DNA of 64,000 nt from an uncultured Alphaproteobacteria bacterium. GTDB taxonomy: Bacteria > Pseudomonadota > Alphaproteobacteria > Methylaequorales > Methylaequoraceae. Below, one piece after another: positions 21,045 to 30,763 of this stretch (positions are counted from its first letter, which is position 1; each line of letters opens with the position of its first letter). The DNA lies in the NCBI GenBank assembly GCA_902536655.1, contig CACAYF010000001.1:136211-200210 (forward strand). Direction: 5' to 3'. Below the pieces are notes generated by a model. The model searched no databases. It saw only the letters and a program-made list of their open reading frames with translations, and was not told the origin of the DNA. Both the position numbers and the translations under genes were made by a program.

Positions 21045-21408
21045 AGTTTTTTATAACAAGTCTTGTAATATTTGTAAGACTGAAATAGATCATTACAAAA
21101 GTCTTATTAACAATAAAATTTCTTTTATTAATATTATAGATAACAAGGAAGCTCAAAAAGCTACTTCAAAGTCTTACAAAGATTTGATAAGAAGACTTCA
21201 TGTTTTTAAAGAAGGTAAAGTTATTGTAGGAGCCAAAGCTTTTTTGGAGATATGGAAGATAATTCCAAAGTATAGGATTTTATACCATTTATTTAAGTTT
21301 AAAATATTTTACATTATATTATTTATTTTTTATGAGATCGCAGCTTTTTTTCTTTACTTAAAAAATAAACACCTCCTTAAAAATGAAAAAAAGTCAACTT
21401 CCAACTAA
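21034..21408 (+). CDS. thiol-disulfide oxidoreductase DCC family (DUF393)
   Basis: KVFYNKSCNICKTEIDHYKSL CxxC start, hydrophobic C-terminus. Confidence 0.8.
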   Translation: MKIKVFYNKSCNICKTEIDHYKSLINNKISFINIIDNKEAQKATSKSYKDLIRRLHVFKEGKVIVGAKAFLEIWKIIPKYRILYHLFKFKIFYIILFIFYEIAAFFLYLKNKHLLKNEKKSTSN

Positions 21409-21508
21409 AATATGTGCAAGTTGCAAAAAACAGTTTGTATGGAGAAAAAAATGGCGAAGAAATTGGGAGAATGTTAAATTTTGTTCAAAAAAATGCTCTA
21501 AACTTTAG
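21383..21508 (+). CDS. DUF2256-like zinc-binding small protein
   Basis: 41-aa ORF not in track: MKKSQLPTKICASCKKQFVWRKKWRRNWENVKFCSKKCSKL; CxxC...CxxxC pattern, located after photolyase-related gene. Confidence 0.8.
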   Translation: MKKSQLPTKICASCKKQFVWRKKWRRNWENVKFCSKKCSKL

Positions 21509-22142
21509 TATATCTTAGATAAGGTTTGATTTTCTTAAAATCCCCAAATAATTCTTTTGCCTCCTCGTCAGTTACTGCTGGAACTATAATAACATCATCA
21601 TTTTGTTTCCACTGAGCTGGTGTGGCGACCTTTTTTTTAGTTGAGAGCTGGACTGAATCAAGAACTCTAATGATTTCATCAAAGTTTCTACCTGTGGTCA
21701 TGGGGTATGTAAGTGTCATTCTGATTTTTTTATCTGGATCTATTAAAAAAATTGATCTAACTGTTGCATTAGTCATAGCAGTTCTTTTGCCATCATTCAC
21801 TTCATCGGATGGTAACATATTGTAAAGTTTTGCAATTTGAAGATTTTCATCAGCGATAAGTGGATAACTGACTTTAACACCCTGAGTTTCTTCGATATCC
21901 TTTTTCCATTTATGATGATCTTCAACTGAATCAACACTGAGTCCAATTAATTTACAATTTCTTGATTTGAATTCTTTTTCGATTTTTGCCATGTAACCTA
22001 GCTCAGTTGTACAAACAGGAGTAAAATCTTTTGGATGAGAAAATAATATTCCCCACGAATCGGATAGATACTGGTGAAGATTTATTGGACCTTCAGTTGA
22101 AACTGCATCAAAATTAGGAGCGATATCGTTGATTCTTAACAT
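21498..22142 (-). CDS. 1-Cys peroxiredoxin (Prx6 type)
   Basis: SHPKDFTPVCTTELGYMAKIEKEF, PYLRYTKV C-terminus. Confidence 0.93.
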   Translation of the reverse strand: MLRINDIAPNFDAVSTEGPINLHQYLSDSWGILFSHPKDFTPVCTTELGYMAKIEKEFKSRNCKLIGLSVDSVEDHHKWKKDIEETQGVKVSYPLIADENLQIAKLYNMLPSDEVNDGKRTAMTNATVRSIFLIDPDKKIRMTLTYPMTTGRNFDEIIRVLDSVQLSTKKKVATPAQWKQNDDVIIVPAVTDEEAKELFGDFKKIKPYLRYTKV

Positions 22143-22220
22143 TTGAATATTTTATAAAAAAAAAAAAAAAAAGAAATAGAAATTGATATATTTTATTTAA
22201 TTACAATAATTTAGATCTCA

Positions 22221-23363
22221 TTGAATCAATTAAAATTAATGCTTAGGAAATTAAACAATCTATTTTTAGAAAATCAGCAAGATGCTTTTTTTATTTTTTA
22301 TCCAGAAAAAATAAAAAGAATACTGGAATATTTTTCAAAAGAATTTATAGGGACAGTAATTTACGCTGTCAAAGCCAACCCAGCTGATTGTGTGCTTGAA
22401 CAAGTAATTAAAAATGGAATCAGATCCTTTGATGTAGCATCATTAAAAGAAGTAAAGTTAATAAGGAAAAAACTATCGGACTCTGAAATTTATTTTATGA
22501 ATACTGTTAAGTCTAGATCTTCAATCAGGGAATCTTATTTCAAATACAATGTAAGAAATTTTTCGATTGACTCTATTGACGAATTAAAAAAAATTATAGA
22601 AGAAACAAATTCTGCGAATGACCTAGTTATTTATTTAAGAGTTTCGGTGCCAAACGATTTTTCTACCGTAAAGCTTTCCTCTAAATTTGGAATCAATCAT
22701 AGAGAAGCACCAAAATTGTTAAACCAAATAAAAAAATACACAGGAGAAATTGGTCTTACCTTTCATGTTGGCTCACAATGTTTAAATCCACATGCTTTCA
22801 AAGTAGGGATTAAAATTATGAAAAAAGTAATGCAAAACAGTAAAGTTAAAATTAAATTCCTAAATGTTGGTGGAGGATTTCCGTCATCGTGTCTTGGTGT
22901 TGAAGACTTTTTACTATCTGATTATTTTAATCAAATAAAAGACGAATTTTCTAAATTATCTGAATTTAATCTTTGTCCTCAAAATTTATTTTCTGAACCA
23001 GGACGATCAATAGTTGCAGATTGTATGTCTTTGGTAACTCGAGTGAATTTGAGAAAAAAAAATAAACTTTTTCTAAATGACGGAATTCACGGAACTCTGA
23101 ACAATGCAGGTTATTTAAATTTCAGATATCCTGTTAGACTTTTTAACAGAATTGATAAAAGTTCTAGACTGCAGTCCTTCAGTTTTTATGGACCAACTTG
23201 TGATTCACGAGATTTTATTAGAGGTCCTTTTAATTTACCAAGTTCCATTGATGAAGGAGATTGGATAGAAATTTTGAGTATGGGCGCTTACAGTCTGACA
23301 ATGCAAAATGATTTTAACGGTTTTTTTAAAAAGCCAAAAATATTTAATATTGACGAATTGTAG
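22221..23363 (+). CDS. PLP-dependent ornithine/lysine decarboxylase family (fold type III), TTG start
   Basis: VIYAVKANPADCVLEQVIKNGIRSFDVAS, TFHVGSQC, NVGGGFPS, GPTCDSRDFIRGPF. Confidence 0.88.
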   Translation: MNQLKLMLRKLNNLFLENQQDAFFIFYPEKIKRILEYFSKEFIGTVIYAVKANPADCVLEQVIKNGIRSFDVASLKEVKLIRKKLSDSEIYFMNTVKSRSSIRESYFKYNVRNFSIDSIDELKKIIEETNSANDLVIYLRVSVPNDFSTVKLSSKFGINHREAPKLLNQIKKYTGEIGLTFHVGSQCLNPHAFKVGIKIMKKVMQNSKVKIKFLNVGGGFPSSCLGVEDFLLSDYFNQIKDEFSKLSEFNLCPQNLFSEPGRSIVADCMSLVTRVNLRKKNKLFLNDGIHGTLNNAGYLNFRYPVRLFNRIDKSSRLQSFSFYGPTCDSRDFIRGPFNLPSSIDEGDWIEILSMGAYSLTMQNDFNGFFKKPKIFNIDEL

Positions 23364-23401
23364 ATATTCAAAGTTTTTATCAGTCCAAATAATTATAAAA
23401 G

Positions 23402-24280
23402 TTAAATAATAATAAATACCCCGCTTGAGATAAAAATAATCCCAATTAATTTTTGCAATGAGAAATTCTCATCAAAAAATAAATTTCCAAATAAGATCGC
23501 ACTAAATTGTCCAATTGCTCTTTTGATCGATTCCATTATAGGAACAAAATTAAATAGAATAGCATAGAACTGAGTTATAGTTGCAAATGTACCAATAATT
23601 ACTGTAAAAAAAATTAGATTTAAATGTTTGGTTTTTAGTTTTTGTAAAATTAAAAGTTGTTTCATTGAAATTAAAAACAAAATTAAAAAAGTTGCAAAAG
23701 CTTGAATAAAACCATGGACATTAATTGAACTGTGTTTCAAACACATTTTATCCAAAACCGGAGTAACACTCCAACATAGTGCTACTAATAACATTAACTT
23801 AGCACTTTGGTTTCTTGTAATGTGAATTACGCTTTTAAATATTTGAGTTATATTAAATGCATTAGAATACAATGATAATGTTCCAAAGATTATAGAAAAA
23901 ACACCGAAATATTGGGTTTTAGATAATTCTTCATCTAAAAAAATAAATGAGAATATGGAACTAAATAAAGGAGAAAAAGAGAGAAGGGGTATTGTAAGAC
24001 TAAGATCTGATTCTTTAATCGATTTGAGAAATAATAATGCTGAAAATATTCCTAAAATTATTAAAACTGTACCTGGAATCAAATATGAAGAGATATTTAC
24101 GTAAAAATTATCTTTTGAACACCAAATGAAAAAGATTATTATTTGAACAAATGTGAATGACAATAGTAAAACTTTTGAATCAACATATTTTAGCGAAAGT
24201 TTTCTTGTTAAATCAAATAGAGCCCAAAAAAAACCTGAAAGTAAGCAGATTAAGATAGAAGACGACAAAATAAATCTCAA
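23402..24280 (-). CDS. EamA/DMT family transporter
   Basis: Ten hydrophobic segments with two EamA-like repeats (FSPLFSSIFSFIFLDEELSKTQYFGV; IGQFSAILFGNLFFDENFSLQKLIGIIFISSGVFIII). Confidence 0.8.
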   Translation of the reverse strand: MRFILSSSILICLLSGFFWALFDLTRKLSLKYVDSKVLLLSFTFVQIIIFFIWCSKDNFYVNISSYLIPGTVLIILGIFSALLFLKSIKESDLSLTIPLLSFSPLFSSIFSFIFLDEELSKTQYFGVFSIIFGTLSLYSNAFNITQIFKSVIHITRNQSAKLMLLVALCWSVTPVLDKMCLKHSSINVHGFIQAFATFLILFLISMKQLLILQKLKTKHLNLIFFTVIIGTFATITQFYAILFNFVPIMESIKRAIGQFSAILFGNLFFDENFSLQKLIGIIFISSGVFIII

Positions 24281-24502
24281 GTATTATTTATATTTGGTTA
24301 GATTTTTTCTTTTACCAATGAAAGTAAAATAGCCTAAATATACCAAAATAAAAGATTATGGAAACAATTTAGATAAAGATATGATATCAAAGAGCTGAAA
24401 CTTTTATAAATTAGTAATTTTGATTTCTAAAAAAGTAAAAAAAGTCTTTGAAAGGAGGGAGAATTTTATAATTTTAAATCTTTTCTGATACTTCTTTAAG
24501 AT

Positions 24503-25294
24503 TTACATTCCTGGCATTCTCATCAAACTGGCACCCACAGAATCTAATTCTTCAGCCATTTGAATAAACTTCACATGCATTTCAAATTTTCTTTGTTGGT
24601 CAATTGTATTCACCATTTCTTCAACCGCATTAACGTTACTTTTTTCTAAATAACCTACAACTATTTTTGCTTGTTGATTTGGTTGAATGTCAATTACCTC
24701 AGTTACACCATTTTCATTGGGTTCAGACTCTATCCTAATGTGCCCGTCTAGTGTTTTTTTTAAATTATCATTTTCTCCTGGGGTAAATGTTGCAATTAAT
24801 CCAGCATTTTGAGGCAATGCATCAGGTTCAGCACCAATTGGTACTATAAAAATTTCTCCTTGGGGGGAAATTGTAATTTCCCTAAATGCTGGTAAAACTA
24901 AAGGTTGCAAACCGCCATCGAGCATTTTATTACCTGCTCCGTCTAAAAGCTCTCCATTTTCGCTTGTCTGAAAATCTCCGCGTCTTGATAATGACGGAGC
25001 TCCTCCGTTTTTTGGTTGAATAACAAAATATCCATTGCCATCAATAGCAGCGTCTAAAGGATTTTTCGTAAAATCCATTGTACCTTGTTGAATTGAAAAT
25101 CCTCCAACATTTCTTGATGAAACGATTCTTGGTTCAACTCCATTTTGTCTGTTTAGATAAATAGAACCAAAATCTGTAACAATGTCCTGCCTAAAACCGG
25201 GCGTGCTTAGGTTGGAGAGATTGTGTGATGTTGCAGTCTGATTCTCCATTAGCATTTTCAAGCTGTTAAGTGCTGTTTGTGCCATTCTATCCAT
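24503..25294 (-). CDS. flgF: flagellar basal-body rod protein FlgF
   Basis: MDRMAQTALNSLKMLMENQTATSHNLSNLSTPGFRQDI and GYLEKSNVNAVEEMVNTIDQQRKFEMHVKFIQMAEE. Confidence 0.88.
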   Translation of the reverse strand: MDRMAQTALNSLKMLMENQTATSHNLSNLSTPGFRQDIVTDFGSIYLNRQNGVEPRIVSSRNVGGFSIQQGTMDFTKNPLDAAIDGNGYFVIQPKNGGAPSLSRRGDFQTSENGELLDGAGNKMLDGGLQPLVLPAFREITISPQGEIFIVPIGAEPDALPQNAGLIATFTPGENDNLKKTLDGHIRIESEPNENGVTEVIDIQPNQQAKIVVGYLEKSNVNAVEEMVNTIDQQRKFEMHVKFIQMAEELDSVGASLMRMPGM

Positions 25295-25318
25295 TTAAAA
25301 AGCTCCTAATAATCTTGA

Positions 25319-28300
25319 TTACATTCTGATGTTCACAATTGCTTGTGTTGTTGCAGCTGTGGTTTCAATTGATTTAGCATTTGCTTGGAAGTTTCTTTGT
25401 GCAGTAATTAAGTTCACAAGCTCTTCAGTAATATCAACGTTTGATCTCTCTAAAGAACCTGAAAGTACTGTTCCAAAACCTTCAGCACCAGCTTCACCAA
25501 CTGTTGCTGTCCCCGATACTGCAGTTTCAACATATGTTGAGTTACCAATTTGTTTTAGACCGTTTTGGTTGTTAAAGTTTGCTAAAACAATTTTACCAAG
25601 CGGATTGTTTTGACCATTCGTATAGTTTGCTCTCACAGTACCTGATGAATCGATTTCAAGACCATCTAATCTTCCTGATGTAAAACCATCCTGATTAACT
25701 GTATTCACAGAGAACGGCTGAGCAAGCTGAGTTGACTTTGTAAAGTCAATATCAAGATCAATACTGAATCCAGCTTCTTGCTTTTCATAATGAACACCTT
25801 GTTTTGGACTAACAATTCTACCTGATTTATCGAAAGTAAGTTCTCCTTCATCAATGAAAAGGGGGAAGTATCCATCAACAACGTTTGCAGGAGGTGTGGT
25901 TACTTTATTTCCATTCGCATCAACAAACAAAGCTAAACCTTCTGAGTTGGTTGCTTGTGTTAAGTTAAAAATCTGTGGGACAGTTCCAACACCAAGATCA
26001 ACATTGTCGAGGCCAAATTTACCTGCTCCTCTAACTTTGATTGTAGAATCTCTGCCCGTAGTTCCGTTTGTAAAAGTAAAATTATTAGTGTCCGAATTAT
26101 ATGATACTGTAATTCCACCACCAACTACACCAGTTGTTCCTTCAATTTGGTTCATTCTTTCTTGAAGTGCTTCTGCTAAAGTTGTGCCGACATAAAAACC
26201 TTGAGGTATTTCAATAATACCTGGTACACCATTGACTGAGACGTTAAATATGTTTTCGTTATTCTGATTACTCAATCTAAATACTTGAGTTAAATCTTCT
26301 GTTGCAGAGGCTCCAACAGCCACTGCAGGAAGAGCCGCCAATCCTTTTGCTTCAGTTTTTATCGCATTAGTCTTGGTTATACCCACACCTAGCAGACCAT
26401 TATCTCCGCCAAAGAAATCTGTTGCATCAGTAATAGAACCATCCGTTGTTGAAAGAAGATATCGCCCAACTGCGATATCCGATGCTGTTTGAGCAGTTGT
26501 TACGCCAATTGCTCCATTTGCAGCTATTGTTTCTCCAGTTGTTCCGCTACTAAATTCAAATGCTTTTAATTCACTGTTATATCCTACTTTAATTCCAAAA
26601 CGTTTATCGTTTAGCTGAATTTCTGCACCATCTGCAACAAAAGTTGCAGCAGAAAACTTTTCGCCACCTCTTATTAATGTTTCAGTTGTATCATCAGATG
26701 TTGGGATACCAAGATTATTGGTAGAAGTTGCGGTAGAAGCTCCAAAAATTTTAAAACTGTTAAAGTTACTATTCGTACCAGTTCCTAAAATATTTCTATC
26801 AATTTCGAATTGCAGTCTTTGGTTAAGAACATCATACGAAACTTCAATAGGAGGATCTTGAACATCAACCCAGTTAGTTGCCATATTCGAGGCTCCTGTA
26901 ATTGTTGAGTCTAGAGACCCTGCATCACTTCCAAGTCCCAAAACCTGACTGGTATTTATAGATGCGGAAGAACCATTAATATCAAATTCAGCACTATGAA
27001 TTCCAAATATTGGATCACCAACTGAAACACTTCCATGGGCTCTGGCAACAGTTGAATCATCAACCATCTTGTTAGTATATGAATGTTTGTTAGCCGTTCC
27101 TATTTCTCTCAAAACAACTTTTTTATTACTAAAGTTTACATCTGCACCCTTAAATACATTGTTTGCACCTTGAAAGAAAGCTTCAACACTCGTTGAGAGC
27201 TCACTATATATCTTGCCATCATTATTCGTAGCAGCAATGTTAAAGTCTGCATCAGGGAAATTCATTCCAGAAGTACTGCACTCAACAAAATATTTATTGC
27301 CTGAATCTTGTGCTGCTCTGATAACTGTAAATTCTCTTCCATTGAAAAAATTAGAATTTGTTGTGTCAGTCGCGGATGCGTCAAACAAACCTAATGCTCT
27401 TATTTTTTCATTGACGGTAAGACCTGGGTCAGATGCACCAAAATAAAATTTTACTGTATTTTCTGATTGATCATACTCAACTATATTTCCATCATTTCCA
27501 GCTCCCATTGTGTCAGCTTCGTCATAAACATGAAGTTGAGGACTTTTTCCGAAATATGAATGTGTTAAAAATTTTTCTTCATCAGTAATTGCAGTTATAG
27601 TCCCAGCATCATTTGTGGTTGCATTTGCTCTAGTAATTTTAAAAGCCTGATTGTGCTCTAAAATACCTGTCATTGTTCCACCAGTATATTCTGCAAATAA
27701 GCTATTTTGAACACCTATTGACGCAGCATTACTTACAACGTCAGTTGATGCAGTTACTGCATAATTATTTAATGCGTCATTCAATCTAGCCTGTGTATGT
27801 GCTAAAAACTGATCTCTCGTAAAGTCGGGTGATGCACCTGTTAGTGTTATACCCTCAAGAGTCGAAACATAGGAATCTGTAAGAAGATCAACACTTATAG
27901 GTGTGGTTAAACCTGTCGATGTTCCATCTGCATTAAGCTTAAGCAAATCAATTGTGAGTGTATCATCAACGTTCTGTACGACCTGTATTTTTTTATCATC
28001 TCCATAAGCTGCATTTATTGCTCTTTGGATTTCTGTAGAAAGCTGCGCAGCATTGTAAGAACCTGGACGAATATCAATATTTACTGGTTGGTCTCCATTA
28101 TCAACGTTAACAGTCATAAAGTTGGTTCCCCAAAAAATACCTGAACCTGTATTACCACTTTCAACAGTTGATTTAAATTGAACTGGGTCAGTAACAATTG
28201 TAACAGTTTTGTCTCCTTCTTCACCAAAATCAAATCCACTAGATTCGCCAGTAACCTTTGCTGGTGTTGAGTCAACTAAAGTCTGAAGATCATCTTGCTT

Positions 28301-29155
28301 AAATAAAGGCGAACCTTTTCCCTCCAAGAAATAGTTATCGTCTGGAACTTTAGTTGTTTGCTGACCAAATCGATCAATAAAAATTGGTTGTTTTGTATCA
28401 TTAACAGCCTTAACAAGATCTGGTTCAATTACAGTATCATTAATAACTAATCGCGTTTCAAACTTATTTGTAGGATCAGCTGCTGAAGCTGCTTGAGTTC
28501 TTATAAAAAAGATTGTAGCAATTGTTGGATTACCTAAATCATCAAAGATCGTTATTGAAGTTGAATTATTGTAAGTAGTTGGATCATTCGGGTTAAATAC
28601 ATAACCACTTGCAAATTGCTCATTATCTGTAATCACATCACTTGTCGCGGAGACGTTAACACCCAAATCAATTTGGGTTGTAGCCTTTGGTGTTCCTGAT
28701 GTTACTGGGAGTTGCAAAGGAACCGCACTTGTCAAATCTTTTGCCGTTACAGATCCATCGGCGTTCACTGGAAACGTGAGGAGGAACTGACCTGATGAGT
28801 CAGTCACGTATCTGTCATTATTAACATTAAATGAACCGTTACGAGTATAAACTGTTTGCCCTGATGTAAGCGATGGTTTAAGGGAGAAGAAACCTTGACC
28901 AGAAATTGCTATATCAAGAACATTTAAAGAGGAGGTAATGTTACCCTGAGTAAACTGCTGCTTAACACTTTTAAGAATTGTACCAGAACCAATTGATGAT
29001 GAAGCGTTTTGTAACGGTGAAGTTGCAAAAATATCACCAAATTCCGCTCTAGATCTTTTAAAACCAGTTGTATTAACGTTAGCAATGTTATTCGACGTTG
29101 CTGAAATGTCTGACTGTGCTCCGTTAAGTCCGGTAAGTGCTGTATAAAATGACAT
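25319..29155 (-). CDS. flgE: flagellar hook protein FlgE, unusually long (1278 aa)
   Basis: N-term MSFYTALTGLNGAQSDISATSNNIANVNTTGFKRSRAEFGDIF; C-term GSLERSNVDITEELVNLITAQRNFQANAKSIETTAATTQAIVNIRM. Confidence 0.95.
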   Translation of the reverse strand: MSFYTALTGLNGAQSDISATSNNIANVNTTGFKRSRAEFGDIFATSPLQNASSSIGSGTILKSVKQQFTQGNITSSLNVLDIAISGQGFFSLKPSLTSGQTVYTRNGSFNVNNDRYVTDSSGQFLLTFPVNADGSVTAKDLTSAVPLQLPVTSGTPKATTQIDLGVNVSATSDVITDNEQFASGYVFNPNDPTTYNNSTSITIFDDLGNPTIATIFFIRTQAASAADPTNKFETRLVINDTVIEPDLVKAVNDTKQPIFIDRFGQQTTKVPDDNYFLEGKGSPLFKQDDLQTLVDSTPAKVTGESSGFDFGEEGDKTVTIVTDPVQFKSTVESGNTGSGIFWGTNFMTVNVDNGDQPVNIDIRPGSYNAAQLSTEIQRAINAAYGDDKKIQVVQNVDDTLTIDLLKLNADGTSTGLTTPISVDLLTDSYVSTLEGITLTGASPDFTRDQFLAHTQARLNDALNNYAVTASTDVVSNAASIGVQNSLFAEYTGGTMTGILEHNQAFKITRANATTNDAGTITAITDEEKFLTHSYFGKSPQLHVYDEADTMGAGNDGNIVEYDQSENTVKFYFGASDPGLTVNEKIRALGLFDASATDTTNSNFFNGREFTVIRAAQDSGNKYFVECSTSGMNFPDADFNIAATNNDGKIYSELSTSVEAFFQGANNVFKGADVNFSNKKVVLREIGTANKHSYTNKMVDDSTVARAHGSVSVGDPIFGIHSAEFDINGSSASINTSQVLGLGSDAGSLDSTITGASNMATNWVDVQDPPIEVSYDVLNQRLQFEIDRNILGTGTNSNFNSFKIFGASTATSTNNLGIPTSDDTTETLIRGGEKFSAATFVADGAEIQLNDKRFGIKVGYNSELKAFEFSSGTTGETIAANGAIGVTTAQTASDIAVGRYLLSTTDGSITDATDFFGGDNGLLGVGITKTNAIKTEAKGLAALPAVAVGASATEDLTQVFRLSNQNNENIFNVSVNGVPGIIEIPQGFYVGTTLAEALQERMNQIEGTTGVVGGGITVSYNSDTNNFTFTNGTTGRDSTIKVRGAGKFGLDNVDLGVGTVPQIFNLTQATNSEGLALFVDANGNKVTTPPANVVDGYFPLFIDEGELTFDKSGRIVSPKQGVHYEKQEAGFSIDLDIDFTKSTQLAQPFSVNTVNQDGFTSGRLDGLEIDSSGTVRANYTNGQNNPLGKIVLANFNNQNGLKQIGNSTYVETAVSGTATVGEAGAEGFGTVLSGSLERSNVDITEELVNLITAQRNFQANAKSIETTAATTQAIVNIRM

Positions 29156-29178
29156 ATTATTTCTCCTCTATTGTTATT

Positions 29179-29883
29179 TTATTTGTTTGATTTAAATTTT
29201 ATTGCTTCAGCTGCTGAAATTTCTCCGTAATCTTTAGTTTCTAAAATTACGTCCTCGCTATTTTTTGGAGCAGATGCTGCAATAACTTTGTTGTAAACTG
29301 CAGTATTTAATCCATCTGAGCCCTCAGCATTTCCTGAATACGCTTGAATTGTTAATTGAGTTTTATTCTTTTTTATTTCCTCTGGAATATCAGTCCAACT
29401 AAATCCCACAAGTCCTTTATCATGTGAACCTAAACTCATTGAATGAATAATTTCACCATTAGAGTTTGCAAATGTGAGTCCAACGTCATTAGAGAACAAT
29501 GGTAAATCTACGACACCATGAATTTCTCCATTCTCGTCAGGACTTGCAACTTGTCCTGGTATTAACACTGAATGTCCAAGAAATTGTGCTGCTGTTGCAA
29601 CTCTGTTGGGTTCTAATTTTGAACCAAGACTTGTTAAATTATTATTAATTTCCGTAATACCTGTAACTGTAGAAAATTGAGCCATTTGCGCAATAAAATC
29701 ACCATTATCCATTGGAGCAAATGGGTCTTGATTTTGCAATTGAGTAGTCATCAGCTTTAAGAAATCTTCTTGTCCAAGAGCAGTTTTTTTATTGCCCTTT
29801 GCAGCTTCTTCTTGGGTTTTTACACCAAGTTTGTTTAAGATATTATTTAATGATTGTTCCGATGTTTTTGATATATCTGGCAT
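29179..29883 (-). CDS. flgD: flagellar hook capping protein FlgD
   Basis: LGQEDFLKLMTTQLQNQDPFAPMDNGDFIAQMAQFSTVTGI. Confidence 0.95.
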   Translation of the reverse strand: MPDISKTSEQSLNNILNKLGVKTQEEAAKGNKKTALGQEDFLKLMTTQLQNQDPFAPMDNGDFIAQMAQFSTVTGITEINNNLTSLGSKLEPNRVATAAQFLGHSVLIPGQVASPDENGEIHGVVDLPLFSNDVGLTFANSNGEIIHSMSLGSHDKGLVGFSWTDIPEEIKKNKTQLTIQAYSGNAEGSDGLNTAVYNKVIAASAPKNSEDVILETKDYGEISAAEAIKFKSNK

Positions 29884-29895
29884 TTTATCCCCTAT

Positions 29896-30309
29896 CTATT
29901 TACCCATACTTGCGGTTTTAAGCATTAATGCTCTAACGGTTGATATTACCTCAACATTATTCTGATATTGTCTTGATGCCTCAAGCATGTCGACGTATTC
30001 CTCTTCGATGTTAACAGGTGCTCTGTAGATAAAACCATCTTGGTCTGCCATTGGGTGACCAGGTTTAAATTCTTTTATTGGATCAATATCCATTTTTTGA
30101 ACAGTTACTGCATCAACAGTTGAAATTCCTCTTTTTCTTATAAGATCAAAATACTTTGTTTCAAAGATTGGCTTAACTGGTTTATAAGCATCCTGAGGAT
30201 TTGATGCAATATTATCAGCATTAGCTAAGTTACTTGCAGTAGCATTTAATCTTACTAATTGAGCTCCCATTGCTCTTTGTGCTATGTGGTAAATATTTTT
30301 AATATCCAT
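29896..30309 (-). CDS. flgC: flagellar basal-body rod protein FlgC
   Basis: AMGAQLVRLNATASNLANADNIAS...YVDMLEASRQYQNNVEVISTVRALMLKTASMGK. Confidence 0.95.
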   Translation of the reverse strand: MDIKNIYHIAQRAMGAQLVRLNATASNLANADNIASNPQDAYKPVKPIFETKYFDLIRKRGISTVDAVTVQKMDIDPIKEFKPGHPMADQDGFIYRAPVNIEEEYVDMLEASRQYQNNVEVISTVRALMLKTASMGK

Positions 30310-30698
30310 TATTCGCCCCTTATTGCCCCCATTAAACCTCTAACTTTAGAATTTATAAAATCTAAAGTTGTTTGATATCTTACTGCATTCTCAGCAAATT
30401 CCATTTGCTCAACAGCAAGTTCAACTGTATTTCCGTCAACAGATGGATTAACCGATTGTCTGAATTGAACTTTTCCTGGAAGATTGTTTGAAGTAACGGC
30501 TATATGACTTTTGTTAGATGTTTTTAAAGGACCAACATTAAGTGATCTCGCTAATTCTACTTCAAATTCAACATCTCTTGCTTTGTAGTTCGGTGTTGCT
30601 GCGTTTGCAATATTTGAGGCAAGAATTTCTTGTTTTTGATTTCTTACCCTTAATGCATTGCTCAACACATTTAATTGTTGTTTAATATTATCTACCAT
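30309..30698 (-). CDS. flgB: flagellar basal-body rod protein FlgB
   Basis: ALRVRNQKQEILASNIANAATPNYKARDVEFE; C-terminal TTLDFINSKVRGLMGAIRGE. Confidence 0.94.
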   Translation of the reverse strand: MVDNIKQQLNVLSNALRVRNQKQEILASNIANAATPNYKARDVEFEVELARSLNVGPLKTSNKSHIAVTSNNLPGKVQFRQSVNPSVDGNTVELAVEQMEFAENAVRYQTTLDFINSKVRGLMGAIRGE

Positions 30699-30716
30699 TT
30701 AATAATTTTTCTATTT

Positions 30717-30732
30717 TGGTTTGGAATTTGCA
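30717..30732 (+). promoter_or_regulatory. candidate sigma-54 (-24/-12) promoter for the charged ORF at 30764
   Basis: TGGTTTGGAATTTGCA: GG and GC spaced by 10 nt. Confidence 0.45.
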
Positions 30733-30744
30733 AATTAAATGCCA
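30729..30744 (-). promoter_or_regulatory. candidate sigma-54 promoter for flgBCDEF
   Basis: Reverse strand TGGCATTTAATTTGCA, near-consensus TGGCAC-N5-TTGCA with correct GG-N10-GC spacing, upstream of flgB. Confidence 0.75.
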
Positions 30745-30763
30745 AAAGAAAGGTTTTAAAATT

